The notes beneath the pieces were generated by a model that was given only the letters and a program-made list of their open reading frames with translations, was not told the DNA's origin and made no database searches. Shown piece after piece: positions 17,511 through 26,371 of a stretch of 64,000 bases of DNA. Source of the stretch: Mycolicibacterium boenickei (GTDB taxonomy: Bacteria > Actinomycetota > Actinomycetes > Mycobacteriales > Mycobacteriaceae); the NCBI RefSeq assembly GCF_010731295.1, contig NZ_AP022579.1:2604001-2668000 (forward strand), read 5' to 3'. Position numbers and translations under genes: made by a program. Each line of letters begins with the position of its first letter. Within the stretch, counting starts at the first letter, position 1.

Positions 17511-18107
17511 TCAGCGCACGTCGTGCGGGCGGAACTGGATGCTGATCCGCGGACCCACCAGGCTCGTGGTCTTCGGGATCGAATGCTCCCAGGTGCGCTG
17601 GCACGATCCGCCCATCACCAGCAGGTCACCGTGGCGATGCTGCAGCCGCAGGGCGTGACCGCCACCGCGCGGACGCAACGCGAAAACTCTTGTCGCGCCG
17701 AGCCCGACGATGGCCACCATGGTGTCCTCGCTGCGGCTGCGGCCGATGGTGTCGCCGTGCCAGGCGACGCTGTCGTTGCCGTCGCGGTACAGGCACAGGC
17801 CCGCGGTGGTGAACGGCTCGCCGAGCTCACCGCCGAAGGTGTCGTTGAGCCTGCGCCGGATCTGCTTGAGCCGTGGGTGCGGCACCGGCTCGTTGAGCAG
17901 GTGATGAAAGCTCACCAGGCGCGGCACCGCGACCACCCGGTCATACATCTCGCGCTCCTCGGAGCGCCACGGGATCCCGTCCATCAGCTCCTCGAACAGC
18001 GAGTCGGCGTCGGGCAGCCAGCCCGAGCGCAACTCCACCCAGGCGCCGTTGCCGAGTCGACGACGTTCAGCGTGCTCGAACAGTGAGCCTTGCAACGCCA
18101 GCTCCAT
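17511..18107 (-). CDS. AlkB-like 2-oxoglutarate/Fe(II)-dependent dioxygenase (Rv1000c type)
   Basis: 198 residues. The double-stranded beta-helix ligands are visible: WHGDTIG supplies the HxD pair, WEHSIPK the distal histidine, and GPRISIQFR the arginine that binds 2-oxoglutarate. This is the AlkB/ALKBH2-3 layout, which repairs 1-methyladenine and 3-methylcytosine by oxidative demethylation; substrate assignment is by family. It is convergent with the lipoprotein gene and ends 6 bases after it. The position matches Rv1000c before arcA. Confidence 0.85.
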   Translation of the reverse strand: MELALQGSLFEHAERRRLGNGAWVELRSGWLPDADSLFEELMDGIPWRSEEREMYDRVVAVPRLVSFHHLLNEPVPHPRLKQIRRRLNDTFGGELGEPFTTAGLCLYRDGNDSVAWHGDTIGRSRSEDTMVAIVGLGATRVFALRPRGGGHALRLQHRHGDLLVMGGSCQRTWEHSIPKTTSLVGPRISIQFRPHDVR

Positions 18108-18141
18108 GCGCGCGAGTGTATCGCACAGACGTTCGACTGCG

Positions 18142-18573
18142 TTAGAGGCGGGAGGCGCCCGGGCCCTGCTCGGCGAGCACGTCGCCGGGGTTGGTCAGCA
18201 GGCAGGTCTTGAGGCTCAGGCAGCCGCAGCCGATGCAGCCGGTCAGGTTGTCGCGCAACCGTTGCAGGTGCAGGATGCGGTCGTCGAGGTCCTGGCGCCA
18301 GCCGGCCGAGAGCCTGGCCCAGTCCTTGCTCGTCGGTACCCGGTCGTCGGGCAGGCTGGACAGGGCCTCGCGGATGCGTGCCAGCGGTATGCCCAGGCGC
18401 TGCGACATCCGGATGAACGCCACGCGGCGCAGCGTCTCGCGCGCGTAGCGGCGCTGGTTTCCCGAGGTGCGGCGGCTTGCGATCAAGCCCTCGCGCTCGT
18501 AGAAGTGCAGTGCTGACACTGCCACGCCGCTGCGCAGCGACATCTCTCCAGGAGTTAACTCGTGCGTCTCCAT
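18142..18573 (-). CDS. soxR: SoxR-type [2Fe-2S] redox sensor, MerR family
   Basis: 143 residues from ATG 18573. The N-terminal winged helix ([31 protein letters not shown]) is MerR-type, then a dimerisation helix, then the cluster motif [12 protein letters not shown] (C-x2-C-x-C-x5-C, about residues 113-124) diagnostic of SoxR. Such proteins are activated by redox-cycling compounds or NO. A near-canonical SoxR box lies immediately upstream (18577-18594) between this gene and arcA, implying autoregulation and possibly arcA control. An open frame running upstream into arcA is antisense and rejected. Confidence 0.93.
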   Translation of the reverse strand: METHELTPGEMSLRSGVAVSALHFYEREGLIASRRTSGNQRRYARETLRRVAFIRMSQRLGIPLARIREALSSLPDDRVPTSKDWARLSAGWRQDLDDRILHLQRLRDNLTGCIGCGCLSLKTCLLTNPGDVLAEQGPGASRL

Positions 18574-18576
18574 ACA

Positions 18577-18594
18577 CCTCAACCATAGTTGAGT
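18577..18594. promoter_or_regulatory. SoxR box between soxR and arcA
   Basis: CCTCAACCATAGTTGAGT: arms CTCAAC and GTTGAG around CATA, close to the known SoxR operator form (CCTCAA...TTGAGG). It lies 3 bases from the soxR ATG and 12 bases from the arcA GTG, so it overlaps the core promoter of one or both genes. A TATGGT -10-like hexamer on the minus strand falls inside it. Confidence 0.72.
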
Positions 18595-18606
18595 TAACGT
18601 CATCAT

Positions 18607-19815
18607 GTGGAGACTGCGGCGTTCGGTTCCAACTCTGAGGTCGGCACGCTGCGCGCCGTGATCCTGCACCGGCCGGGTCCCGAGCTGCAGCGGCTGACGC
18701 CACGCAACAACGACGCCCTGCTGTTCGACGGCCTGCCGTGGGTGGCCAAGGCGCAACGCGAGCACGACGCCTTCGCCGCCGTGCTGCGCTCGCGCGGCGT
18801 GGAGGTCCTGCTCCTGGCCGACCTGCTGACCGAGGCGCTGGCCCACAGTGGGGCCGCCCGGATGCACGGCATTTCCGCCGCCGTCGATGCCCGTCGCCTG
18901 GGCGTGCCACTGGCCCAGGAACTTTCGGCCTATCTGCGCACCTTGCCGCCTGCAGACCTGGCCCGCATCCTGATGGCCGGCATGACTTTCAACGAGGTGC
19001 CCTTTCACGGCGCCGAGCTGTCACTGGTGCGGCTCATGCACCACGGCGGCGATTTCGTGATCGAGCCGCTGCCCAATCTGTTGTTCACCCGGGATTCGTC
19101 GTTCTGGATCGGCCCACGCGTGGCCATCACCTCACTCGCACTCCCGGCCCGGGTGCGCGAGACGTCACTGACCGACCTGATCTACGCCCACCATCCGCGT
19201 TTCCTCGGTGTCCGGCGGGCCTACGAGTCGCGGTCGGCGCCCGTCGAGGGCGGCGACGTGTTGCTGCTCGGGCCCGGGGTGGTGGCCGTCGGTGTGGGGG
19301 AGCGGACCACACCGGCCGGCGCCGAGGCGCTGGCGCGCAGCCTGTTCGACGACGACCTGGCCCACACAGTGCTGGCGGTGCCGATCCGGCAGGAGCGGGC
19401 CCAGATGCACCTGGACACCGTGTGCACCATGGTCGACGTCGATGCCGTGGTGATGTACCCCAACATCGTGGACTCGTTGTCGGCGTTCACCATTCACCGC
19501 ACCGACGCCGGGATCCGGATCGACGACGAGGTGCCTTTCGTGGCGGCCGCCGCCGACGCCATGGGCATCGAGCAACTGCGGGTGATCGACACCGGGCTCG
19601 ATCCCGTCACCGCCGAACGTGAGCAATGGGACGACGGCAACAACACCCTGGCCCTGGCGCCGGGTGTGGTGGTGGCCTACGAGCGCAACTCGGAAACCAA
19701 TGCCCGGCTGGCTGATTCAGGTATCGAGGTGCTGCCCATCGAGGCGTCGGAGCTGGGCACGGGCCGTGGCGGGCCGCGTTGCATGTCGTGTCCGGCGGCG
19801 CGGGACCTGCTCTAG
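18607..19815 (+). CDS. arcA: Arginine deiminase
   Basis: 402 residues; hydrolyses L-arginine to citrulline and ammonia. Guanidine-hydrolase motifs in order: [36 protein letters not shown] with the catalytic histidine, and the C-terminal GPRCMSC, where C392 is the nucleophile. The start is GTG 18607, possibly leaderless given a TAACGT hexamer a few bases upstream. The position equals Rv1001 in M. tuberculosis. No ornithine carbamoyltransferase or carbamate kinase follows, so it would yield citrulline/ammonia rather than ATP locally. It is divergent from soxR over a shared SoxR box. Confidence 0.95.
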   Translation: METAAFGSNSEVGTLRAVILHRPGPELQRLTPRNNDALLFDGLPWVAKAQREHDAFAAVLRSRGVEVLLLADLLTEALAHSGAARMHGISAAVDARRLGVPLAQELSAYLRTLPPADLARILMAGMTFNEVPFHGAELSLVRLMHHGGDFVIEPLPNLLFTRDSSFWIGPRVAITSLALPARVRETSLTDLIYAHHPRFLGVRRAYESRSAPVEGGDVLLLGPGVVAVGVGERTTPAGAEALARSLFDDDLAHTVLAVPIRQERAQMHLDTVCTMVDVDAVVMYPNIVDSLSAFTIHRTDAGIRIDDEVPFVAAAADAMGIEQLRVIDTGLDPVTAEREQWDDGNNTLALAPGVVVAYERNSETNARLADSGIEVLPIEASELGTGRGGPRCMSCPAARDLL

Positions 19816-19886
19816 GGCTTGGCGTGCGCGCTCCCGCGACGGCCTCGCGCGGTTTTCCACGCCTGGGTTGTGGCGAGCGTGGTGGT

Positions 19887-19906
19887 TTCAAGCGGTCTAC
19901 GCAACA
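19887..19906. repeat. Left terminal inverted repeat of IS30-family element
   Basis: TTCAAGCGGTCTACGCAACA, matching the reverse complement of 21176-21195 except at one base. It contains the TAG stop of the transposase gene on the minus strand. Confidence 0.85.
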
Positions 19907-21150
19907 GCTGGTGGTTTTGAGAGTAGTTCGTTGAGTGCTTCGGCCGGGGTTTTCCATTCAAGGGTTTTGCGGGGTCGGCCGTTGAGTTCGGCTGCGACGT
20001 AGTCGAGGTAGTGCTCGCCGTAGACCGACAGGTCAGTGCTTTTGGGGAAGTATTGGCGCAGTAGCCCGTTGGTGTTCTCGTTGCTGCCACGTTGCCAGGG
20101 TGAATGTGGATCGCAGAAGTAGATGTCGAGATCGGTGGCTTTGGCGATGGCACGGTGGTTGGACATCTCAATGCCCTGATCCCAGGTCAACGAGCGGCGC
20201 AGGTGCGCGGGCAGCTGGGTGATCTTGGCGACGATGGCGTTTTGCACACTTTCGGCGCTGTGGTCGTCGGGCAGGTGCAGCAGCATCACGAACCGGGTGC
20301 TGCGTTCGACCAGGGTGCCGATCGCCGAGCCTGAGGCGGTGCTGCCCATGATGAGATCGCCTTCCCAATGCCCGGGCACTGCGCGGTCGGCCACCTCCGG
20401 TGGGCGTTGGCTGATGTTGATCATGTCCGGGATGCGGCTGCGTCGAGTTCCGGGCTGATGTTGAGGTCGTCGTATTGCCCGTTTTGTTCGCAGACACTGG
20501 TGCAGTTCTCGGCGTAACGAACCCCGTCCCTGCACGTAGATCGCCTGGTAAATGGCTTCGTGTGACACCCACATCTCCGGATCGTCGGGAAAGTCGATGC
20601 GCAGCCGCTGGGCGATCTGCGCCGGGCTGTGCCGCAACTCCAATCGACTCTGCACCTGCTGACGCAACCTGTCATTGCGCGCCAGGCGGCGTTGTTTGGG
20701 TCGCCTGGCCCGATCAGCGGATCGGTCGTGGGCAGACAACGCGCGGTAGACCACTTTCGCCGAGGCTCCACTCTGTTGAGCCCCGAAGGCATGCTTGCGT
20801 CGATACCCCGATTTGTGTGGATTCTTGCGGGTGCGCAGTTCGGTGTTCTCGTCGATCTCGCGTTTGATCGTCGAGGCCGGTCGGCCCAGCCGTCGACCGA
20901 TGGAACGCAGCGATTCGTCGGCGTGGACGCCGGCTTGGATCTCGATGCGCTCCTGCAAACTCAACCGTCGACGCGCACCGGTGCCCGAAGGCTTACTCAC
21001 GTGCGGTTTCACCCCGCCAGCTTGACGAAACCACCGCCGTCCACAGGTCGCTGACACGCCGACGGCCACACCGGCATCCCCGGGCAACAGGCCTTCGCGG
21101 ACCCGCTCCCAAAACAACCGCTTTCTCGACTGGAACGAACCCCGAGCCAT
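19897..21150 (-). CDS. IS30-family transposase
   Basis: 417 residues, full length. N-terminal DNA-binding helices (about 60-110) include LSLQERIEIQAGV and LGRPASTIKREI; the RNase H-like catalytic core shows the DDE residues in GHWEGDLIMG, LTWDQGIEM and NENTNGLLRQY. No frameshift or internal stop is seen, so it may be active. The ATG at 21150 lies 25 bases inside the right inverted repeat. Confidence 0.95.
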   Translation of the reverse strand: MARGSFQSRKRLFWERVREGLLPGDAGVAVGVSATCGRRWFRQAGGVKPHVSKPSGTGARRRLSLQERIEIQAGVHADESLRSIGRRLGRPASTIKREIDENTELRTRKNPHKSGYRRKHAFGAQQSGASAKVVYRALSAHDRSADRARRPKQRRLARNDRLRQQVQSRLELRHSPAQIAQRLRIDFPDDPEMWVSHEAIYQAIYVQGRGSLRRELHQCLRTKRAIRRPQHQPGTRRSRIPDMINISQRPPEVADRAVPGHWEGDLIMGSTASGSAIGTLVERSTRFVMLLHLPDDHSAESVQNAIVAKITQLPAHLRRSLTWDQGIEMSNHRAIAKATDLDIYFCDPHSPWQRGSNENTNGLLRQYFPKSTDLSVYGEHYLDYVAAELNGRPRKTLEWKTPAEALNELLSKPPAVA

Positions 21151-21175
21151 GCAACACTCCTCAAATCAGAAGGTG

Positions 21176-21195
21176 TGTTGCGTAGACCCCTTGAA
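21176..21195. repeat. Right terminal inverted repeat of IS30-family element
   Basis: TGTTGCGTAGACCCCTTGAA, the inverted copy of the left end with one mismatch. It lies just upstream of the transposase ATG and probably carries its promoter. Confidence 0.85.
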
Positions 21196-21261
21196 CTCAA
21201 GCGTGCGATCGCGACCCCTGGGTAGAAAACGATGCGCCGCCCCCCGCGACGGTCTCGCGCC

Positions 21262-22812
21262 CTAACGCCAAGAAGGCAACCAGATCTCCAGATTCCAGGT
21301 CGACTGGGAAATCGGAATACCCGTCAACACCGGGTACAGCCACGCGAAATTCGCGATCACGAGCGCCACGTAGAAGCACACCACCAGCAGGCCCAACGTT
21401 CGTCGCTCGGGGTTCTGCTTCGGTTGGTACAGGATGTCGCCGAGGATCAGCGCGATCGCCAGCACCAGGAACGGCGCCATCACGGTCGCGTAGAAGAAGT
21501 ACATCTGCCGGTCGATGTCGAAGAACCAGGGCAGGAAACCGGCCGAGTATCCGACCAGCACCACGCCGTAGCGCCAGTCCCGGCGCACCACGGCCCGCCA
21601 CAGCGCCCAGCCGAGCACGGGCACCGCGATGAACCACATCGCCGGAGTGCCCACCAGCATCACGGCTTTCACGCATGACTGCGTCCCGCACCCGGCCACA
21701 TCGTGGTTGTCGATCGCGTAGAGCACGGGCCGCAGCGACATCGGCCACGTCCACGGCTTGGACTCCCACGGGTGGTGGTTGCCGTCGGCGTTGGTCAGCC
21801 CGGCGTGGAAATGGTAAGCGGCATAGGTGTAGTGCCACAGCGACCGCAGCGCATCGGGCAGCGGGATGATGCTGTTCTCGCCGATGGACTGGCCGACCTC
21901 GTGACGGTCGACGCCGGTCTCGGAGGCGAACCACGGTGCATACGACGCCAGGTAGACGGCGAACGGAATGAACCCGAACACGTACGCGGCCGGCCCCACA
22001 TCACGGCGCAGCATGCCGCGCCACGGGGCCTGCACGTGGTACTGCTTGCGGGCGATCGCGTCGAGCACGAGGGTCATCACGCCGAAGAACGCGACGAAGT
22101 ACAGCCCCGACCATTTGGTGGCGCAGGCCAGACCGAGCAGCACCCCGGCACCGAACCGCCACCACCGCACGCCCAGCCGGGGACCCCACGGCGTCTCGGC
22201 GATGCGGCCCTCCATGAACGCGACGTGCATGCGATGACGGACGTCGTCGCGGTCGACCATCAGACAGGCGAACGCCGCGACCACGAACACCACGAGGAAC
22301 ACGTCCAGCAGCGCGGTGCGGGCCGAGACGAAACTGACCCCGTCGGCGATCAGCAGCAACCCGGCGATCCCGCCGACAAGGGTGGAGCGGCTGATCCGGC
22401 GCGCGATCCGCACCACCAGCAGCACGATCACCACGCCGCACAGCGCCCCGGAGAACCGCCAGCCCAGCCCGTTGTAGCCGAACAGCGCCTCGCCGATCGA
22501 GATCAGCTGCTTGCCGACCGGCGGATGCACGACGAGCCCGTAGCCGGGGTTGTCCTCGACGCCGTGGTTGAACAGCATCTGCCAGGCCTGCGGCGCGTAG
22601 TGCTTCTCGTCGAAGACGGGCGTGCCGGCATCGGTCGGCGAGCCCAGATTCAGGAACCGGCTGATCGCGGCCAATCCGGTGATGATCGCCGTCATCAGCC
22701 AGCCCTGCAGCCGGTCCGTCGGCCCGAAATCCGGGGCCGGGATCAGCGGCGCGGGGCTGATCAACGGGACCGAGCGACCAGCCGTCGGCGATTCGGTGGC
22801 GGTGGCGGTCAC
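21262..22812 (-). CDS. pmt: Polyprenyl-phosphate-mannose--protein O-mannosyltransferase (Rv1002c type)
   Basis: 516 residues with many transmembrane segments. The first luminal loop carries FDEKHYAPQAW, whose Asp-Glu pair is the PMT catalytic motif; a second loop holds NADGNHHPWESKPW, conserved in actinobacterial PMTs. The enzyme transfers mannose from polyprenyl-phosphate-mannose to Ser/Thr of proteins exported through Sec. Position and divergence from rsmI match Rv1002c/Rv1003. The two starts are only 24 bases apart, so promoters overlap. The IS30 element lies 66 bases beyond its 3' end. Confidence 0.93.
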   Translation of the reverse strand: MTATATESPTAGRSVPLISPAPLIPAPDFGPTDRLQGWLMTAIITGLAAISRFLNLGSPTDAGTPVFDEKHYAPQAWQMLFNHGVEDNPGYGLVVHPPVGKQLISIGEALFGYNGLGWRFSGALCGVVIVLLVVRIARRISRSTLVGGIAGLLLIADGVSFVSARTALLDVFLVVFVVAAFACLMVDRDDVRHRMHVAFMEGRIAETPWGPRLGVRWWRFGAGVLLGLACATKWSGLYFVAFFGVMTLVLDAIARKQYHVQAPWRGMLRRDVGPAAYVFGFIPFAVYLASYAPWFASETGVDRHEVGQSIGENSIIPLPDALRSLWHYTYAAYHFHAGLTNADGNHHPWESKPWTWPMSLRPVLYAIDNHDVAGCGTQSCVKAVMLVGTPAMWFIAVPVLGWALWRAVVRRDWRYGVVLVGYSAGFLPWFFDIDRQMYFFYATVMAPFLVLAIALILGDILYQPKQNPERRTLGLLVVCFYVALVIANFAWLYPVLTGIPISQSTWNLEIWLPSWR

Positions 22813-22836
22813 GCAAGCGATCGTAGGCTGTCGGTC

Positions 22837-23673
22837 GTGACACCCGGCAAACTACTGATCGGCGCCACGCCGCTGGGCCGGCCCGACGACGCATCCGCGC
22901 GGCTGGTCGAGGCGCTACAGACCGCTGACATCGTCGCGGCCGAGGACACCCGGCGCGTGCGTGGTCTGGCCCAGTCGCTGGGCGTGCAGCCGGCGGGCCG
23001 GATCATGAGCTTCTTCGACCAGAACGAGGCGACCCGCGTACCGGGCCTGGTGGAGGAGATCGCGGCCGGTGCGACGGTGCTCGTGGTCAGCGACGCCGGC
23101 ATGCCCTTGATCAACGACCCGGGCTACCGGCTGGTGGCGGCCTGCGCCGAGGCCGACCTGCCGGTCTCCTGCCTGCCGGGCCCGAGCGCGGTGACGACGG
23201 CGTTGGCGGTGTCCGGGCTGGCCTCCGACCGGTTCTGTTTCGAGGGTTTCGCCCCGCGCAAGCACGCGGCGCGGCTGGCCTGGCTGCAGACCCTGGCCGC
23301 CGAGCCGCGCACCACCGTGTTCTTCGAATCCCCGCGCCGGCTCGCCGAGACCCTGCGCGACGCCGTCGAGGTGCTGGGCCCGGCGCGGCGCGCCGTGGTG
23401 TGCCGCGAGCTGACCAAGACCCACGAGGAGATCCGCCGCGGCAGCCTGGGCGAGCTCGCGGAGTGGGCCGCCGACGGTGTGCTGGGGGAGATCACCGTGG
23501 TGCTGGCCGGGGGCACCCCCACCGTCGAACTGCCCGTCCTGGTGGCCGAGGTCGAGGAACTGGTGGCCGACGGGATCCGGGTGAAGGACGCCTGTGCGCA
23601 GGTGATCGCGGCCAACCCCGGGGCCCCGTCGCGTCGGGAGCTCTACGACGCCGTGCTGCGCGCCCGGGACTGA
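22837..23673 (+). CDS. rsmI: 16S rRNA 2'-O-methyltransferase RsmI
   Basis: 278 residues, GTG start. Tetrapyrrole-methylase fold enzyme that methylates the ribose of C1402 in 16S rRNA. Family motifs: LLIGATPLGRP at the start, AAEDTRRVRGL, VVSDAGMPLINDPGYRLV for SAM binding, CLPGPSAVTTAL and FEGFAPRK. The frame is open far upstream, but this start gives the family N-terminus and follows the divergent mannosyltransferase by 24 bases. Confidence 0.95.
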   Translation: MTPGKLLIGATPLGRPDDASARLVEALQTADIVAAEDTRRVRGLAQSLGVQPAGRIMSFFDQNEATRVPGLVEEIAAGATVLVVSDAGMPLINDPGYRLVAACAEADLPVSCLPGPSAVTTALAVSGLASDRFCFEGFAPRKHAARLAWLQTLAAEPRTTVFFESPRRLAETLRDAVEVLGPARRAVVCRELTKTHEEIRRGSLGELAEWAADGVLGEITVVLAGGTPTVELPVLVAEVEELVADGIRVKDACAQVIAANPGAPSRRELYDAVLRARD

Positions 23674-23684
23674 CGCCCGTTCTC

Positions 23685-23719
23685 CGTCGCACATTTGGTG
23701 CATCTGACGGTGCGAGACG
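23685..23719. terminator. Hairpin downstream of rsmI
   Basis: CGTCGCAC and GTGCGAGACG form a stem with a two-base bulge and a 17-base loop, just after the rsmI stop and before the next ORF. It lacks a T-tract, as is common for mycobacterial terminator-like hairpins. Confidence 0.35.
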
Positions 23720-23736
23720 CCGGTTAGGGTGGCGAC

Positions 23737-24102
23737 ATGGGTCCGGATTTCTCGATGGTCGATTCCGCGGAAAAGGCCGAACAGCTTTGTGCACAGGGAC
23801 AATTGGAGCGGGTGTTTCTCACGCCGGCCGAATTCGGCGGGCCGGATCACGTTCGGAACGTGGTGTACTGCCCGGTCGGCTCGGCGGCGGCGAAGGCGGA
23901 TGTCGACCTCAACATCGTCGCTTCCCTCATCCGAGAGGGGAAGGTGCAGATGTACTCAGCGGTGCCCATCTATGAAGGCGTCAGCTTCGTGCCCGTCGCC
24001 GTCGACATCTCCGCCTGGCACCCCGAGTCCCCGGACACCGGCGCGTTCAACGCGAGGGTCGCGATGTGGGGATCGGCACTCCAGCCCGACTCAGCCCCCT
24101 GA
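23737..24102 (+). CDS. Hypothetical protein, 121 residues
   Basis: Family not recognised. Soluble, no signal peptide or membrane segment. It has an LTPAEFGGPDHVRNVVYCP strand-turn-strand core, two cysteines, and a C-terminal WHPESPDTG segment. It has a proper ATG 63 bases after rsmI and a stop that overlaps the convergent pabB by 12 bases. The core pattern (EFGG...NVVY.P) is reminiscent of small immunity-like proteins seen elsewhere, but this is only an impression and no toxin lies nearby. Confidence 0.6.
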   Translation: MGPDFSMVDSAEKAEQLCAQGQLERVFLTPAEFGGPDHVRNVVYCPVGSAAAKADVDLNIVASLIREGKVQMYSAVPIYEGVSFVPVAVDISAWHPESPDTGAFNARVAMWGSALQPDSAP

Positions 24103-25335
24103 CGAAAGCCGGTGTGTCTGACCGGACAACTCGACGATCGACGCTGACTTGTGCAGGCATTCATCCCATTCCGCGTCGACGTCGGAATCGGCGGTGATGC
24201 CGCCACCGACACCGAGCACCGCCGACCCGTCGGAGCCGAACTCCACGGTGCGGATCGCCACGTTCAGCTCGCAGCCCGCCACGGGTGAGGCCAAACCGAC
24301 GGTCCCGCAATAGACTCCGCGTCGGTCCGGTTCCCACTGCTGCAGTAGTTGGCGGGCTCGCCGCTTCGGAGTCCCGGTCACCGACGCAGGCGGGAAGGTG
24401 GCGTCGAGCAGCGCGCTCGTCGGCACGTGCACGGGCACCTCGGCGGTGACGGTCGAAACCAGGTGCCAGACTCCGGGCGCCGGATGCACCGCGAGCAGCT
24501 CGGGCACCGTCACGCTGCCGGTGGTCGCCACCCGTCCCAGGTCGTTGCGCACCAGGTCGACGATCATGACGTTCTCGGCGACGTCCTTGACGGAGGCCAG
24601 TAGGTCGGCCGGATCGGCCGACGACGGCAGCGTGCCCTTGATGGGGCTGGAGGCGACCGCGGTGCCCGCCCGGCGCAGGAACAACTCGGGGGACAGCGAC
24701 GCCACCGCGCCCCAGTCCCCGGCCACGTAGGCGGCCCGCGACGGTGCGGTCCGGGCCACTGCCTCGGTGAAGAAATCGATCGGCTCGCCGTCGATGTGGC
24801 CGGTGAATCTGGTGCACACACAAGCCTGGTACACCTCACCCGCTGCGATGGCCTCCAGGCAGGCCAGCACGCCCCGGCGGTGGTCGTCGCGATCCGGGGC
24901 CACCCAGGCCAGGGTGTAATCGCGTGGCTCAACCGGTTCGAATGCCCTCAGCCAGGCGGGAAGTTCTGCGCCACTGAGGCTTTCGAACCACCAGAGGCCG
25001 TCGGCGTCTTGGCGCAGCACGCAGTCCGACCAGCCGCCCGCGGCCACCGGGACGCGCGGGGGTGCGCCGTCGGCGCCAGGGTCCGGGTAACAGAGGTATC
25101 CGAACCAGCCGCCCCCCACACTGCCGGCCGGGCCTGCGGCGTCCTGAGGCACCTCGAAGCAGGTTTCCGGCGCCGCCGGGGCCACCGATACCGACGGCGC
25201 GATCACCGCGCGTGAGCCGAACCAGTCGCCGATCACCGCGGCCGGTGGCGCCAGCCCCGCGGCCCGGGCAGCCGCGGCGACACCGCGCAGCACTGCCGGG
25301 GCATCGCCCAGGGCGCCGAGCCGCTCGATCCGCAT
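24091..25335 (-). CDS. pabB: Aminodeoxychorismate synthase component I
   Basis: 414 residues. It converts chorismate plus ammonia to 4-amino-4-deoxychorismate for folate synthesis. Chorismate-binding signatures: EVYQACVCTRF, SSPIKGTLP with the PIKGT lysine used by PabB-type enzymes, DLVRNDLGRV and the GTPKRRA helix; the C-terminus has VGGGITADSD. Position equals Rv1005c. It lies downstream of, and on the same strand as, the sigma factor gene, but a strong hairpin (25359-25414) separates them. Confidence 0.93.
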   Translation of the reverse strand: MRIERLGALGDAPAVLRGVAAAARAAGLAPPAAVIGDWFGSRAVIAPSVSVAPAAPETCFEVPQDAAGPAGSVGGGWFGYLCYPDPGADGAPPRVPVAAGGWSDCVLRQDADGLWWFESLSGAELPAWLRAFEPVEPRDYTLAWVAPDRDDHRRGVLACLEAIAAGEVYQACVCTRFTGHIDGEPIDFFTEAVARTAPSRAAYVAGDWGAVASLSPELFLRRAGTAVASSPIKGTLPSSADPADLLASVKDVAENVMIVDLVRNDLGRVATTGSVTVPELLAVHPAPGVWHLVSTVTAEVPVHVPTSALLDATFPPASVTGTPKRRARQLLQQWEPDRRGVYCGTVGLASPVAGCELNVAIRTVEFGSDGSAVLGVGGGITADSDVDAEWDECLHKSASIVELSGQTHRLSSGG

Positions 25336-25358
25336 GCAGCAAGCTTGCGTCCTTCCGG

Positions 25359-25414
25359 GAGCAGACGCAAAACTGCCGACTTTCGCGTGAAAATGGGCAG
25401 TTTTGCGTCTGCTC
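25359..25414. terminator. Long perfect hairpin between sigma factor gene and pabB
   Basis: A 19-base arm at 25359-25377 (GAGCAGACGCAAAACTGCC) pairs perfectly with 25396-25414 across an 18-base loop. It stands in the gap after the minus-strand sigma factor gene and before pabB, so it probably ends the sigma operon message. The GAGCAGACGCAAAA arm type is a recurrent intergenic palindrome in mycobacteria. Confidence 0.7.
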
Positions 25415-25426
25415 GCGGGGAGAGAG

Positions 25427-26371
25427 CTACCGGCTGATCACCCGCGGGATGCCGACGCCGGCCAGCTTGTCCGGATTGCGCATGCCGTAGAAGTTGGTGA
25501 TCTTGCCGTCGATGACCTCGATGGTGAACACCCCTTCCAGTCCGGCGTCGCTGCGGATCAACACCGCGGGTTCGCCGTTGCAGGTGACGCGTTCGAACGC
25601 GAGCCCCGGGACCCGATCGCCCGCCCGGAACAAGCCGATGAGCATCGTCGCGACCTTCTGGGCACCCACGACGGGCCGCCGGGCCGCGCTGGCCTTGCCG
25701 CCGCTGTCGGCGGTGTACACCGCGTCGGGCGCCAACAGCGCCAGCAGCCCGTCCATGTCGCCGGTGGCCGCCGCGGTCATGAACTCCTCGGTCACCCGGT
25801 TGGACTCTTCGAGGTCGACGGGCTCGAACCGCTTGCGCCGCGACTGCACGTGCTCACGCGCGCGATGTGCCATCTGCCGTACCGCGCTGGCGGACTTGTC
25901 GACGGCTGCGGCAATCTCGTCGTGGCTGAACCCGAACACCTCGCGCAGCACGAACACCGCACGCTCGTCCGGGGTGAGCGTCTCGAGCACCACCAGCATG
26001 GCCATCGAAACCGACTCGGCCAGAACCACATCCGCGGACGGGTCGCCCGCGTTGCCGAAACTGTCCGGGGACAGCAGCAGCGGCTCGGGCAGCCACGGGC
26101 CCACATACTCCTCGCGGCGCCGCGATTCGGCTCGCAGCGCGTTGAGGGCCTGGCGGGTGACCAACTTGGCCAGATACGCCTTGGTGTCGGTCACCGCCGC
26201 CAGGTCGACGTCGGCCCAGCGCAGATAACTCTCCTGCAGCACATCGTCGGATTCGGTTGCCGAGCCGAGGATCTCGTAGGCGATGGTGAACAACAACGGC
26301 CGCAGCAGCGTGAACCGTTCGGCGTGTTCAGTCGAATTCGAGATCGAGTTATCTGCGCCGGGAGTGCTCAT
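25427..26371 (-). CDS. ECF41-group RNA polymerase sigma factor with SnoaL-like C-terminal domain
   Basis: 314 residues. Region 2 lies at about 20-90 and region 4 at about 120-185 (DEIAAAVDKSASAVRQMAHRAREHV). A C-terminal SnoaL-like domain (about 195-310) carries the conserved ECF41 marks: WLPEP in the linker, SGGK, and NPDKL near the end. In this group the C-terminal domain acts as a built-in regulator in place of a separate anti-sigma factor. Its ATG overlaps the upstream oxidoreductase by 4 bases, so it is the second gene of an operon with an ECF41-type promoter. It is similar in layout to SigJ. Confidence 0.9.
   Translation of the reverse strand: MSTPGADNSISNSTEHAERFTLLRPLLFTIAYEILGSATESDDVLQESYLRWADVDLAAVTDTKAYLAKLVTRQALNALRAESRRREEYVGPWLPEPLLLSPDSFGNAGDPSADVVLAESVSMAMLVVLETLTPDERAVFVLREVFGFSHDEIAAAVDKSASAVRQMAHRAREHVQSRRKRFEPVDLEESNRVTEEFMTAAATGDMDGLLALLAPDAVYTADSGGKASAARRPVVGAQKVATMLIGLFRAGDRVPGLAFERVTCNGEPAVLIRSDAGLEGVFTIEVIDGKITNFYGMRNPDKLAGVGIPRVISR

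Larger units (their letters stand above)
19887..21195 (-). mobile_element. IS30-family insertion sequence, apparently intact
   Basis: About 1.3 kb bounded by imperfect 20-base inverted repeats (19 of 20 identical) at 19887-19906 and 21176-21195. It contains one full-length transposase whose stop codon lies inside the left repeat. It sits between convergent arcA and the mannosyltransferase gene, so no gene is disrupted. Flanking DNA on each side carries related GTTTTC...CTGGG arms, suggesting insertion into an intergenic palindrome. The exact ends and target duplication (2-3 bases in this family) cannot be fixed by eye. Confidence 0.85.

Noticed and set aside
21703..22836. Long upstream extension of rsmI
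   Set aside because: Antisense to the mannosyltransferase and lacking tetrapyrrole-methylase features.
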